From assembly GCA_959347315.1 (NCBI GenBank), contig OY365807.1, forward strand, positions 7,909,415-7,973,414: DNA of 64,000 nt, read 5' to 3'. A model generated the notes under the pieces. The model did not search any database. It saw only the letters and a program-made list of their open reading frames with translations, and was not told where the DNA came from. Shown piece after piece: positions 23,091-35,049 of this stretch (positions are counted from its first letter, which is position 1; each line of letters begins with the position of its first letter). Origin of the DNA: Bimastos eiseni. Taxonomy: Eukaryota > Annelida > Clitellata > Crassiclitellata > Lumbricidae. The translations under genes and the position numbers were made by a program.

Positions 23091-26000
23091 ACATGTCTTG
23101 CTCTGCGGTCGGTAACGAATGTGTCAATTTTTCGACAGTCGCTTCCCATATTGGATCGCCTAAACCGCTGTCATATTTCAGCCGCACAACAGGGACGATT
23201 GTGCATGTAAATTGCCACTTTCCAGCCGAGCGTTTCCCACAGGGAAATTCCACCCCCTCCGTTTTAAGCCACCCTATACTCCCAGATGACGTCATGAACT
23301 TTCCGAACTCAGCTATCCCATTCAGGACCGTTTACGAAGGACAAAGATCGTGCAAACAGGAAAGGATACGAACCACTATAAACCTAAAGTTTAATTTATT
23401 ATTGGAAGCAATCACACGTCACAAACAACAGAGAAAACAGCGATTAACTTCCATCTGGTATCCAATTGCATCAAGACAACTAATATATTATTTTATGCAA
23501 CAGTCAACAGCTAAGTAGGCTGTTTCTCTGTCTTGGTGGACTGACCCCCTGGGATTGACCTGATCACGGTTGGATTTGATGCGCCATCGATTTATGCACT
23601 CAGCATTAGACACGGACGCAATAATAGTGTGGATTAATTATAATACGGTGCAAGATGACGGATAGCCTTGACTTGCAGAAATGATAACTGCTTAGTAGCT
23701 GGAAAGAGGCTGTTCTAAATACAGGCTTGCGCACATCGCATCGCGCATTAACATGGTTGAATGAAGCTCCCTTAATAACAAAACATGCAGAAGCTAAATT
23801 TATGAGGTACTTATCTGGAACAGCGGTACAGAGATAAATGGACAGAAGCGAATTGTTTTGAACGAATGCATCTTCGATTCTTCATAGTGTATTGTCTAAA
23901 CCGGTGAATGTATAAGTCCACTTTCCCCAGAGCCTCCAAATACGCACCATAGCTACAGCAAAGAGAGACTGACTATCACTTGAAGCGAATCGCATATCAA
24001 CCTTCAATTCATGACAACTGACTGACATCATTGGAAAATATCATTTCAATAGCGGCTGTATGCAGAACGTGTCGTTTGCATTTGTCCACTGAGAACATAC
24101 AACGGCCGCGATATCCATTCTCAAGCGTCAATCATCAGGCGTCTCGCGGACCAAATAATTCGACCTTTCATGCGAATCCGGACAGGACTGACGTCGTGGG
24201 TCTAAACGGGTTGATTGACGTCGTTTAGTTATTCAATGTCATTTGACAGCAGCGTTTTGTTTGGATATCAATGAATGAGAACTCCGTGGAGAGAGAGAGA
24301 GACAGACAGACAGACAGATAGACAGAGACAGAGATAGAGAGAACTGCCAATGACTTTTCGCCCCAAGTGAAGAGTAGGTGAGAAAAAAAGCGCGTGCGTA
24401 GCAAACATGATGTCACGCGCGAAACTCTGGACGATGGCGCTATATAAAAGTCATCGCCCGACAGCAGAGGCGTGGGAGGACTACGAATGAAGTTGTCTAC
24501 CTGAAACCTAAGAGGGGAGACATCAATGGGTTTCGCCGTAGGCAGACGGCCTCAATACAGACGGCGAAAAGTATGCAAAGATCGACGGATTGTCAAGCAA
24601 CGAAACCCGACACCTCGAGGCAGACGTTAGAGCCGCCTGCCCCTCCCATCTCTGCGACCCACGGACAAGAAATTCATGAACCAGCTGAAGATCTGGTCTG
24701 AACCGGCTTGTTGACACTAATCAAGAATAATGGACAATTCCGATATGAATGGCGCAACCTATTAGGCGGTATACCTATAATACTGTAACTCGATCCCTTG
24801 AACCTATTGCCTGTCTATGACACTAACAAGGCCCAGCCATAACAGCCGCTAGTCAAATATTAACTGTACGCCTCGAGTGATGTGACGTTATGCTAGGAAC
24901 ACCAAGATCTGACCAACCAGGTTTAGTAATAGTTTCAGCAGGTGATCTGTCGTCCAATAGAGATACGAATTTTGCGTTTGGGATGGCGAAGGAAATCGCC
25001 TCTAGAAGGTTTCATTAGTGTAGCAAGCGAAGGAACAGGGACTTGTCTCGGAACTAGGGGAGACGTTAGATCGTTCTGACGAAAAGGCTAATCAACGTAG
25101 TTGGGAAATCCCGTCTCCAATATAACCCAGGGAAACATTTCTATAGGACACTAATAACTCTAGTAGGTGTAGATAGGATGAGTGATGTGTATATCTACCA
25201 TTAAATATACATATTAAAACCATCCATTGAGTCGTGTTGCTGAGCTTTTTTTAATTGAGGAATAAGAACCGGCGGTAATCTCGTCATCTAGAAGAAGGAG
25301 CTGGCGAGAGAGAAACCCGCCAAACATGAACTGAAGAGACATACCACCAAAAGTCAACGAAATAAAAGATAAATTGATTTTGTTACCAGCATCTGTTCTT
25401 GCTTTGACAGAGACTTTTTTAGGGAATTCGTTCAAAGCAAATGGCTATCAGTTTGTTCTCTGATCGAAAGATACTGAAAGGGGCGGGTGAGTGGATCTTT
25501 GATAAGAGAGAACCTCGTATCAGATCATGGACAAATTCGAAACTGGTCATTTGAAGGATGCCTCATATGCTTAACACATAAAATTGTTGCCCTGGTGAGG
25601 GCAATACATTGATATTGATATAAGGCTTTCCCCTCATCACTGAAAGCCATCTAGCACTCTATAGCTCATTACTCTACACAAAAAAGAACCCTAGGAAGAA
25701 GCATCTGACCATCGACCGATTTCTGTCCTCCTATTTAAATTACGCATTTGAAAAGTCAATGTACGCATGCCTTGACAGCTCTATAGGAAAAGAGAAAGTA
25801 CAATTCAAATATCAACATGGATTCCAACAAATAATTCAATGAAACTTGATTATATAGTCATAGGTCCTTCGTAGTTATATCTTATTTAGGCCTACGTGCA
25901 TGTAGTATTAAATTGTAATTTACAAGATAATAAAATGATATGTTGTTGAATTTTAATTTAAAATGAAGCATTTTATTAAAATTCAAACGTATTGTTTTAC

Positions 26001-26639
26001 TCTGATAAAAATTAATGGCTGTAAACTTGAATAACTGTTGAGGCATAGAACTATAGAAAAATGTCTCCAAAAAACAAATATGACATTTTTATCATTAGAA
26101 ACTGTTTCAATAACAGTCATATCCTAATCTTGTTTCATATGTAGGATAAATTTAGAGAATAATATCATTATACAATTATATCGTCTGTCTTACTTACCTA
26201 CAACATTACTCTCCTTGAATCTCTGCGTGCCTTTTTTCGGAAAAGTCGTGGGTGACGGCGACAGAACTGATTGTTTCAGGCACGTGTCTTTCCATTGGCA
26301 GAATCGCCAAGCTTGTTAGTCTTGTCAGGCTAAAGGATTTTCGTATCTCAATCTCAATTAACTCTCGTGTATTCTCGAACACTAGACCTAGTAAAGAAAG
26401 ACAATAAAGCAATCTTTAGTTTGTTTTTTCTCGTTTTCTCGTCTTTTCTTTTCTTTTCTCATTCTGCTTTCCTAATTTTTCTTCTTTACCTCTTTTTTTC
26501 ATCTGTCCAAATACCGCCCCTATGGAATTTCCGCCCGGGAGATTGGCCCCCTCCACCCCACTCGGAACGCCAGTGGAGCACACACAAATCAGCATTACCG
26601 AAACAATGGACAGTTAAATATTGACCATACTAGACGCGT
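23091..26639. other. No gene seen apart from short repeats
   Basis: The frame 23051-23518 has ordinary composition but no motif I recognise. A CRE-like TGACGTCA is at 23287-23294. From 24346 to 26639 the DNA is unremarkable and AT-rich after 25880. Confidence 0.4.
24287..24345 (+). repeat. GAGA/GACA microsatellite
   Basis: AGAGAGACAGACAGACAGAC-type repeat. Confidence 0.93.
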
Positions 26640-26720
26640 GCAAATAGAAAAATTTGTGAATCGCTATAATGATTATGAGGCTAAACGGGATCAATAAAAA
26701 CAAATTTGATTTGATTTTAT
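26640..26720 (+). other. Retroposon 3'-end-like sequence
   Basis: GATCAATAAAAACAAATTTG followed by ATTTGATTTTATGG resembles the 3' ends of invertebrate LINE or SINE copies that finish in AATAAA-type signals and a short ATTTG repeat. No coding part is found upstream. Similar endings occur at 15880 (CAAATAAAATTTCAATTT). Confidence 0.35.
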
Positions 26721-27120
26721 GGTGTCTATGATAACTTCTTTTACCTCACATCTGATCGTCACTGTTATCAAACAAGAAACTCGACTTTTTACAACCCTTT
26801 GTATGCACATACAAGTGCTAGATTATACTCTATTCTATGTGCTGGATCCCATTTCAGTAATCTTCTTTCCACGAAAATATCTAGGTCTAATGCCAACCCA
26901 ATGTTAGATTGCTTAAAATGAAACTCTGCTTTTACTTGCTTGAGGGCACTTCCTCAGATTGAATGTTTATAGCAGGGCTTCATAAGCCCGGACAAAGCCC
27001 CACCCGCGGACAAAAGCTTCCTGAATGAAGCCCCTCGGACAAAATGTTTCTCAGACTAGGATATAAGCTATCCAATGACTATATGCATTCAAAGCAAGAA
27101 CAACATATCGTTTAAAAAAT

Positions 27121-27523
27121 GTTGTATGTTTTTTGCCTGTCAAAAAACCGTGGTTGGACTCATTAAAAGTAATATAACTTTTGTTCTGTTTGAAATATTG
27201 CATTCAAATTTGGTCATTATATGCAAATATTAATTGGTTTTGCGTATGTAAAGTGTCATATTCTAATCTGAAACAATGCCTGAAGCAATAAGTTCTGTCA
27301 TATGATATATATATACAGGGTGGACCATTAAAAGTAACTCCCTCAGGTATTTTACTAATATTTCGGCCAAAAAGAGAGATTAGAATATGACATTTTACAT
27401 GCGCAAAACCAATTCATATCTGCATACAATGGCCAAATTTGAATGCAAAATTTCAAACAGAACAAAGTTATATTACTTTTAATGAGTCCAACCACGGTTT
27501 TTTGACGGTCAAAAACATACAAC
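27121..27523. mobile_element. Foldback element with about 148 bp inverted arms
   Basis: The left arm (27121-27269, starting GTTGTATGTTTTTTGCCTGT) and the right arm (27377-27523, ending AAAAACATACAAC) are reverse complements with only scattered substitutions and a few single-base indels. They flank a 107 bp loop. The loop contains TATATATATACAGGGTGGAC followed by CATTAAAAGTAACTCC, which resembles the arm phrase GGACTCATTAAAAGTAA, so it may be a transposon end nested inside. No coding region is present. Transcripts would form a long hairpin. No clear target duplication is seen. Confidence 0.8.
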
Positions 27524-28314
27524 GCAGGAAAGGCTAAGTTTACTGCCGTTAATTACTGTCGCTCACGTGTCGCCTTATGTTATCATATTTTTATGAGATT
27601 TGGGTTAATTATGAATTAACATGAGACAGGGTTTGAATGCCGTAAAGGCTAAAGCTTTTAGATTTGAATTGACCGGAGATGAAACATCCGGCGGTGAAAG
27701 GTCCCGGAGAAAATAGTTTATTCGTGGTGTCCCTCTATAACCGTTTCGTGGTGCACTAAAGACCTTTAGTGGGTTAGTCCACTTTGCCAGAGGGAAACCT
27801 GATCGCTCCCATCAACCACTGAATCTTTTCTTTCCATTATATAAACTGGCGGTAGCATTAAAAAGAGACACAATAAGAATTGAGCATACGTACAAAGTTG
27901 TAAAATCCGGCCACATGATCTGCATTGTGAGCTCGCGTAAGAACGGATTATATTTAAGGCTATAGAAATGCCGTAACTGGAAGTTAATAGTATGTTTATA
28001 ATTATTTGAGACCACACCAGTGAAACTAAAAAGAAGTATCTGAGTAACTAAGTCACTTATAATTTAAGCAGTAACCTAGAATTTAACTGAGATCAGCTGG
28101 AAAGTAAGAAGATTTAAACCATGATTCTCAATCCTTACCTTCAACGGACTGCTTTTGTCACTAACTTTTGCATTTCCCTTAACATTTAGTATATTTAAAT
28201 GAGTTTAGTGACCTCGTGTCAAATTTTTTATGTTACTTAGACCTACTATTTGTCTATTTGTCACCGAAAATTATCTCCCGCTCTATCATCCCTCTCTACC
28301 AACATCGCATATAC

Positions 28315-28370
28315 ACCCTCTCTTTTTCCCTCTATTTCTATCTCTCTGTCTCTCTTTCTCAGCATGTACA
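28315..28370 (+). repeat. Short TCTC-rich tract
   Basis: CCCTCTCTTTTTCCCTCTAT-type sequence. Confidence 0.7.
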
Positions 28371-28734
28371 CCAAGCATTATGTACTCTTTGTCTCATTCT
28401 CTTGCATCCAGTAGCCGAGATTATACTTGTAGTAAGCCTGTATTTTGTGACATCGCGAATAGTCGACTTTTTCTCTATTACTGCTTTTTCTACTCGTTCC
28501 GCTTACTTTCTGGTGGTTATTCATGCGACTCAATGTGGCACAAAAGACTCGATAAGGAATTGCTTCAATTGAACATCAAAAGTCTCTTCCTCTCTTCCTC
28601 TCTAGATCTCTATCTCACTCTATTTCTTTCTCTCTTTCCATTTCTGCCTTGACGTTTAAACATTTAATGATGCACAATCCAACTCCGGCCAAGACATATT
28701 CGCATCTTCTTTCGATGATCAAAATACTTCTTTC

Positions 28735-28961
28735 ATTCTCTTCTTTATCCTTCTCTCTCTCACTCTCTTTCCCCCATCTCTCTCTCTGTCTCTCTTGGTC
28801 TCTCTTTTACTTTATTTCTCTTTCACTCTCTCTTTCTCTCTTTCACTCTCTCTCTCGTTCTCTTTCTCTCTCTCTCACTCTGCCTGTCTCTCTGTTTCTT
28901 TCTCTCTTTCACTCTCTCTCGTTCTCTTTCTCTCTCTCACTCTGCCTGTCTCTCTGTTTCT

Positions 28962-29021
<60 letters not shown>

Positions 29022-29045
29022 CTCTATCTGTCTCTCTCTCTCTCC
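28735..29045 (+). repeat. (TCTC)n microsatellite with an internal ~65 bp duplication
   Basis: CTCTCTCACTCTGCCTGTCT then CTCTGTTTCTTTCTC occurs at 28871 and again at 28933, so a block was duplicated inside the array. Confidence 0.93.
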
Positions 29046-29689
29046 CTACAGTAGGTCTATCTGCGGTTCTAAAACCTGCATCTAAAGAGTCACGATGTCA
29101 TGTGAATTGCCGTGCACGTGGCTCGTTATTTTATCAACATCGTGACGCGTGGCAGTTGTCAAATCCGCACTTTAAGGTCAGGCTGTCATGAACACGCCTG
29201 TCATTAAAATCCTACAGGGATATTCTGGATATCCCATAGAACTTTAATGACAGCTGTTTTGCACGACAACCTATCCTTTGAATGGGAACTTTCGAGGCAG
29301 ACAACATAGAGACGTGAAGTGCATTTTCTGCATCAATCTTTCTATGACCGCTTTCTGTCTATGCATTTGTGTCTACTTGTATGTTTATCTGTCCATGTGT
29401 ACCTCTATTATTCACTCTGTGTATGTCTCCGTCTTTTACTCACTTTGTGTATGTCCGTATTTTTGTGTGCATACTGAATGTTCGTATTGCATGACGCGCA
29501 TTCTCACCTCTTGATGAACGGCACAAGTCTGTTGTCGGAATTTGTCGGTCTTCGTTGGGTTGTAACAACCGACGATCTCCATCGAGATGGAGAAGGAAGA
29601 GGGATGTCGTCTCCGGTGTAGCATGCATTTGTCACCGAACATTATCTCCCTCACTATCATCCCCATTCCACCAACAGTCCATTCAACAC

Positions 29690-30065
29690 CTCTCTCTCTC
29701 TCTCTCTTTCTCTCTCTTTATGTATCTTTCTGTCTCTCTTTATCTTTTTGTTATTCTCTTCCTGTTTTTGTCTCTCTCTATCTATAGCTCTGTCTCTCTC
29801 TGTCTCTCTGTGTGTTTCTGTCTCTCTGTGTGTTTCTGTCTCTCTGTGTGTTTCTGTCTCTCTTTCTTTAAGTTTTCTCTCTTCGTGTCTCTCTGTTTCT
29901 CTCCGTATCTCTCTCATAGGCTTTTTCTGCTATTTCTTTGTCTATGTATTCTGTATGTCTCTGTCTCTGTATCTGTCTCTGTATCTGTCTCTGTCATTGT
30001 TTCTGTCTGTATGTCTCTGTCTGTCTCTTTCTGTTTCTGTCTGTCTGCCTGTCTCTTCTCTCTCT
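29690..30065 (+). repeat. TCTC/TCTG microsatellite
   Basis: Includes three TCTCTCTGTGTGTTTCTG units at 29800-29860. Confidence 0.93.
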
Positions 30066-30311
30066 CTATCGTAAGAGCCTTTCTGTTCAACGAACAATAA
30101 TCTGAATTGAAACCGACACATGTAGATGGAGAAAGATAGTGAAGGGCAGAAATTGAGAAATACGTGGAGAGCGACAAGGAGAAGAGACGGCGAAAGAGAA
30201 CAACAAAGAGACAGGAAGACAGCGAAAGACGTATTGAATAGCGAAGAGAACGCCAATTATTCATTTACTAGACAGCAATAACAGAGGAAGGACTCTAAGG
30301 GAATAACGACA

Positions 30312-30395
30312 GATGGAAGGAAGGGAGAGAGACAGCGAGAGACAGAGAGAGAGAGAGACAGAGAGAGACAGAGACAGAGGAGAGAGAGACAAACA
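30312..30395 (+). repeat. GAGA microsatellite
   Basis: GACAGAGAGAGAGAGACAGA-type repeat, the complement type of 29690-30065. Confidence 0.93.
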
Positions 30396-30747
30396 GTTTG
30401 AGTGAGCGCATGCCTGCAAGACACACATACAGCAATAGATTAAAACAGAAGAGCTGCTGCTGGGCACAATGTCTTCGTCTCCTGTCGAATACCAATTCAT
30501 CAACTCCATCATGTCACTGGGAAAAAGGAACAACAGAGGAACCACCGTAATCCGCTAATTCCTTGATTCTTAGCACTGGCAGGTGATTAGCATTGCCTAC
30601 GGATGACTCACGTATCCGATGCTCAACTCCTCACAAGAACAGAGGGAGAGAAATTCGATTTCGGTACAACACTAAGTCAGTGTCCAATGACTCGATTCGT
30701 TGTTGAAATGTTCTGCGTTTGAACATTATTGACCGAATCTGATTATA

Positions 30748-30865
30748 GCATCAATCAATCAGTCAGTCAGTCAATTAATCAACCAGTCAATCAATAAAGT
30801 AAGCAAACAATCAATCAGGCAAGCAAGCAGTTAATCGATTAATCAACCAAGCAAACAATCAAGCA
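30748..30865 (+). repeat. Degenerate AATC/AGTC tetranucleotide repeat
   Basis: CAATCAATCAGTCAGTCAGT and CAAGCAAGCAG-type words. Confidence 0.85.
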
Positions 30866-31287
30866 ACAGAACGTATTGTATAGGCCTAACAACTACACGA
30901 GACAATGGTCACCAGTGATGAGCGCCAGGCAACTCTAAGCTTCGGTTGGTATTCAGCAGAGGCATATCTCAACGATTGTCCTGCTAGTACCTGTCAGTGG
31001 GGATATGCAGGCGTCTCGAAATCAACTTGAGCAACAGAGACCTTTTCACTTGTTGATATAATATCTGACAGAACAATAATTCTGTCAGTGAATAAAATAA
31101 TATGTGACGTACAGCTGCAGCTCCCATATATCGTCTGGAGAGTCGCAATATTTCAAAAGCTGTTTTTTTATATAAACTCATTTGTGTAAGCATCATTTCC
31201 TCCATCACTCTTTCCGTCCAATCGCCTTCCTCTGCAATATGACCGATGTCAGAATAAATATAAATTTACTCATTCGTTTTCCTCCTC

Positions 31288-31332
31288 CCTCATTCATTCA
31301 TTCATTCGTTCGTTCATTCGTTCATTCATTCA
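31288..31332 (+). repeat. (ATTC)n tetranucleotide repeat
   Basis: About ten ATTC/GTTC units. Seen from the minus strand it is a GAAT tail after TACGCTAGGCAAAATCACT, like the tails at 19156 and 58766. Confidence 0.85.
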
Positions 31333-31639
31333 GTGATTTTGCCTAGCGTATATGCAAGACGTTCACTGAAAGAGTTTGGCGATGCCGAAGCGTCTCAAAG
31401 AGCGTCTGAAAGGTATCAGGAATAACCCTCATCAGAGCAGTTTTCTTCAAGGTTAAGTTCATTCCAGTCGAACTGCCCACAGTGCCCAAAGACCGAGAGG
31501 GTTAGATAGGCTTACAGATGCTACGACCAATTATTTACCTCTTCTGGCAGAGCACGTCGTTTCTTAACATTAACTGTGGAATCGACATTTAGGCGATCTT
31601 GTAATAGCTGCATTGCGGCTTCATACAACTTCTGTTGAT

Positions 31640-31720
31640 TTTGCAGTTATTATCGTTATTATAATAATAATTATTATTATTTTATTATTGTTATTATTGT
31701 TAGATGTAATATGGTATTAT
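31640..31720. repeat. ATT/AAT tract, probable tail of retroelement copy 1
   Basis: TTATTATCGTTATTATAATA-type sequence at the minus-strand 3' side of 31717-32077. Confidence 0.8.
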
Positions 31721-32077
31721 TCATCATTAGCATTGCCAACGGATCTGTCATCAGGCCAACTGGGTCGCCGATTGTCAAGAGCTTGTAATCTTGACATAGT
31801 TCCCTGGAAAGCCATCGCATTGAAGCGTTGGATCAATGCCGACAAGTTCTGGAAGAGGAAGCTTGTCTCACGGGTGTCACCGGTAGTTGTCAAAAGTCGG
31901 CGTCCAGTCTCAGACAAAAAGGCGAGGCCCTCGTTATTGAGGGGATCGAAGGTTTCTACAGCGATTGGAACAAATATGTGTTTCTTCTCCAGCTCAGAAT
32001 ATTTTGTGTGTTTCCTTGTGGCTGCTATCTCCGCCGCTACTCCGGCTGTGGCGGCTGTCTCGTGGATATAACAAGCG
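31717..32077 (-). pseudogene. Retroelement polyprotein C-terminal fragment, copy 1
   Basis: Read on the minus strand, the frame carries HETAATAGVAAEIAATRK, then HTKYSELEKKHIFVPIAVET, then LGRR-like SETGRRLLTTTGDTRETSFL and FQNLSALIQRFNAMAFQGT. I recognise this order (an A-x-E-x-A-A-x-RK block, a 'KY-x-x-L/F-x-P-x-AVE-T/S' block and a 'GD-x-RETSFLFQ-x-x-S-x-x-IQR-x-N' block) as the domain after the reverse transcriptase in many invertebrate retroelement proteins. The RT itself is missing, so the copy is 5'-truncated. Downstream on the minus strand it runs into an AAT/ATT trinucleotide tract (31640-31720), which fits a simple-repeat 3' tail. Confidence 0.62.
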
Positions 32078-32119
32078 GCCACTGTTATTATTATTACTAT
32101 TATTATTAGTATTATTATT
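32078..32119. repeat. ATT tract, probable tail of retroelement copy 2
   Basis: TTATTATTATTACTATTATT-type sequence between the two retroelement fragments. Confidence 0.8.
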
Positions 32120-32270
32120 CTATAGCTGCAGGAAAGAACCTCTGAAGGCAACTGTATTGAAGCGCTGGATGCAGACTGACAATCGTTGGAATAAGTAGCT
32201 GGTCTCTCTTGGATCTTTGGTGACCTGTGTCAGGAGGCGACCCAAGTCTTTGATGAAGTCCACAGTGCCC
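32120..32270 (-). pseudogene. Retroelement polyprotein C-terminal fragment, copy 2
   Basis: The minus-strand frame reads GTVDFIKDLGRLLTQVTKDP, then RETSYLFQRLSVCIQRFNTV and AFRGSF, ending at a stop at 32120-32122. It is homologous to the last part of the 31717-32077 fragment (RETSFLFQ...IQRFNA.AFQGT there) but not identical, so the two are independent or old copies. It is followed on the minus strand by an AAT tract at 32078-32119 that separates it from copy 1, and preceded by another at 32270-32305. Confidence 0.62.
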
Positions 32271-32385
32271 ATTACTATTATTATTATTATTATTATTATT
32301 ATTATCATCATCATCATCAGCAGCAGCAGCAGCAGCATCAGCATCAGCATCATCGTCGTCGCCGTCGTCACCATCATCATCAATC
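32270..32385 (+). repeat. ATT, CAT and CAG trinucleotide arrays
   Basis: (ATT)n 32274-32306, (CAT)n, (CAG)n 32318-32336, then CAT/CGT units. Confidence 0.92.
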
Positions 32386-33009
32386 CATACATTGCACAAT
32401 TAATGCAGTCAGAGACGTGACATAGTTTGATAAAACATCACGCCATCCAAATTCAGATGAACACCGCTCGGGTTCCATCGCCTCTCTAATTGCCGACCAG
32501 AAGACACCTGCACAGGAAAAGACAATATAATTGCGTTGCTTTTCAATAAGTGTTAGAGCTTATACACAGTGGACCAAGGCTTGTTAAGCATTCCAATAAC
32601 CGGACACCCTTTCTTCCAGATACAGTACTGGTAACTCAATAACACTGCAGTTCGAATCCTAAACTTGGAGTTTCAAGGTAAAGGCATAAGCAATCTATCT
32701 GACAGCCAGTCACAATTAAGGACTTCCATGTATTATCGTCGGTTTTCCGTCGGTTCGTTGAGGACATTTGGTTAACGATTTTATTCCTTGTCGTGTCTTG
32801 ATCATTTATTCATGATTGTTGGCTTTTTCATCCGCTAGATGTCGTTATGAATAGCGTCGAGATGACGCTTTTAATGACGTTGGTCGTGACTGTTGTGCAC
32901 TCGATGAAAGGCCGTTAACCTATTGTTTAAGTCCAAACCTATCTTTGTCGAGAAATCAGCCTCATTTCTACAACCGAGGACAACTAGAACTTCGTCTATA
33001 ATGTCTATT

Positions 33010-33390
33010 AAACGCGGAATTTCGAATATAGCCTACTGTAATTGTACACGTACAGTTTACAACCCTCTCATTAGTGTTAATAAAAACCCTGCATTTCTAT
33101 AGGCCTACTCTTATTCTCCATGTACAGTTTAAAACCCTCTCAGTAGTGTCCATTAAAAACTGCATGGCCAAGTATAGGCCTACTCTTATTCTGAACGTAG
33201 GCCTACCGTTTTTATCCCTCTCCACAGTGTTCAATGAAAAAACTGCGTTTCCAAATATATCCTACTCTAATTATCCATGTATAATTTGAACCTTCTCCAT
33301 AGCGGCCATTGCAACCCACGTTTCTATACTTTTATTCTCCACTTTCAGTTAAAAACTCTCTCCACAGGTGACCATTTCTTGCCACCCAAT
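33010..33390 (+). repeat. Degenerate ~70-75 bp minisatellite
   Basis: Units contain CAGTTTACAACCCTCTCATT, AGTGT, AATAAAAACCCTGCATTTCT and TAGGCCTACTCTTATTCTCC. About five copies diverge progressively to the right. Confidence 0.75.
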
Positions 33391-33724
33391 GCAGCATAAT
33401 CCTTTTTTCCAATCAAACTGATTTTTCTCCGACTGAGAACATGCGTGTTTCTACAAACCATGTCCTTATTATATCCGTTAATCCTCTCTTCCAAATGGCA
33501 ATTCCAGCACCTCTCTTCCTCTTCTGAAGACCAACTAAACCGCTCTGTCCAATCGCGCGTGTGTATGATTCCAAGGTTAATTAAAACATCTCTATTGAAA
33601 ACGAGGTGTTCTTTGTCTGTCCGTTTGTCTGTCTCTCTCTCTCCTTCTCCGCCTGTTTAACCTTTTGGCCATCTTTCTGGAACGATCTACAGGCGAGAAT
33701 GCACAACACTTTACTTCTAGAGTA

Positions 33725-33945
33725 GAGCATTGGACAACGCACTGACTGGCGTGCAGAGCAGAGATAGCAAGTTCAATTTCCGCTACCTCAAGGTTGAAAA
33801 ATCTGTCAGTCGCTAGGTGGCGGCGTTGGTTACATTATATGTAGAATGTGATGGTCGCCTTGCATGGCTGCCTATATATGGTTGAATTCGACTCCCGCAA
33901 TTACTTCTGAGCATCCGTTCGCACGTTGATTGTAATCATACTTGT
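33725..33945 (+). mobile_element. SINE-like repeat family X, copy B
   Basis: The second copy of the family at 22560-22800, with a better preserved tRNA-like head (AGTAGAGCATTGGACAACGC, then AAGTTCAATTTCCGC). The body blocks CTAGGTGGCGGCGTTGG, GTCGCCTTGCATGGCTG and GAATTCGACTCCCGCAATTA follow in order. It ends near ATTGTAATCATACTT. Confidence 0.62.
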
Positions 33946-33999
33946 CAGCTGGAACATATTAAAAGACGAAGAATATTTATTATCGATTCACAACTTACA

Positions 34000-35040
34000 G
34001 CATTGATAAAGCGATACCTTATCAGCACGTTCTCCGCTCATCCGAGTGTGTTCCTTTATAAGCAGGCGATGCAAATAAACGGCAGGCACAACACTCACTC
34101 AAACATTAACACGTAAATACAATCAGGCAACGCCATCAGTCTTATTGACCATCGAGCACACTTTCCTAGGTTGATTAACGTTGTCCATCTTTAGCTAAGT
34201 AAGCCTTTGACTGCTAACACAGTTACTCTTACTTAGGGCTGGTTTAGTTTATTTCCCAGCGATGCCAGGGACGTATATATCCCGTCCAAGTTGTGCATGG
34301 GTTCGTATGTGTCTGGCTTCTGAGACTCGGACAAACTGTTAGTGTCGAAGGTTGTTTGCAATAACTTATTCTACTTGGTCACTGAATATGCTAGTCTAAG
34401 AGCTAGTCTACGTCTAGTCTAATCTTTTAGCCTAGTTTTTAAATCTAGTCTAGGTAGTCCTGCTTAATCTGCCAAATCCGTTGTCCAGCCATGTGTCTTT
34501 AGGATATTATTGCCCAAGTGTTTATTCGCCGTTGTCGTATTTCCGAGTCAGCCAAGAGATCCATTAACTACCTCGGATCACCCATCTGAGAGCTGCCATT
34601 GAAATCGTTGTCGTTACGTCTGCTGTCGTAATTGAGCTATGACCATACCTCTGGCCGAATGGTGTGTCATTATTCTCCGTCTGAGCAATTGAACTGGGTC
34701 TAGGACCAAATGCCTCGATAAACACGCGATCAGGAATCACGAGCGAGAAATTCACCAGCATCGGAATAGGCCTACTAATGCGATCCTGGTATTGTTTATA
34801 GAAGCTGCTTAATGCATCTTTTATCGCCAGGTGGCGACAAAACGGACAGACAAAGATCAGATGAAGAACTAAACGATAAAGACGATACTACGTTGTCAAA
34901 TGTATCGTCCTCTGATAATTAACCTCGAGAAAAAGTGGAGATACGCGAAGATAATTCTCAGGCGATGAAAAGTCTTGTGAACATTAGGAAACAATTGGAA
35001 TAAATAATGTAAGGCAGAATAAAATGCGTAGCACTACATG
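34000..35040. other. No gene seen; local CTAGTCTA words
   Basis: GCTAGTCTAAGAGCTAGTCT, CGTCTAGTCTAATC and AATCTAGTCTAGG recur at 34388-34462, a short decayed tandem repeat. Confidence 0.5.
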
Positions 35041-35049
35041 TATGTCTCA

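Noticed and set aside
23287..23294. CRE-like TGACGTCA (also at 56530-56537)
   Set aside because: Isolated 8-mers with no nearby promoter or gene; expected by chance in 64 kb.
28649..30100. Ser/Leu-rich frames suggesting membrane proteins
   Set aside because: TCTC microsatellites translate to Ser/Leu; no true hydrophobic helix pattern.
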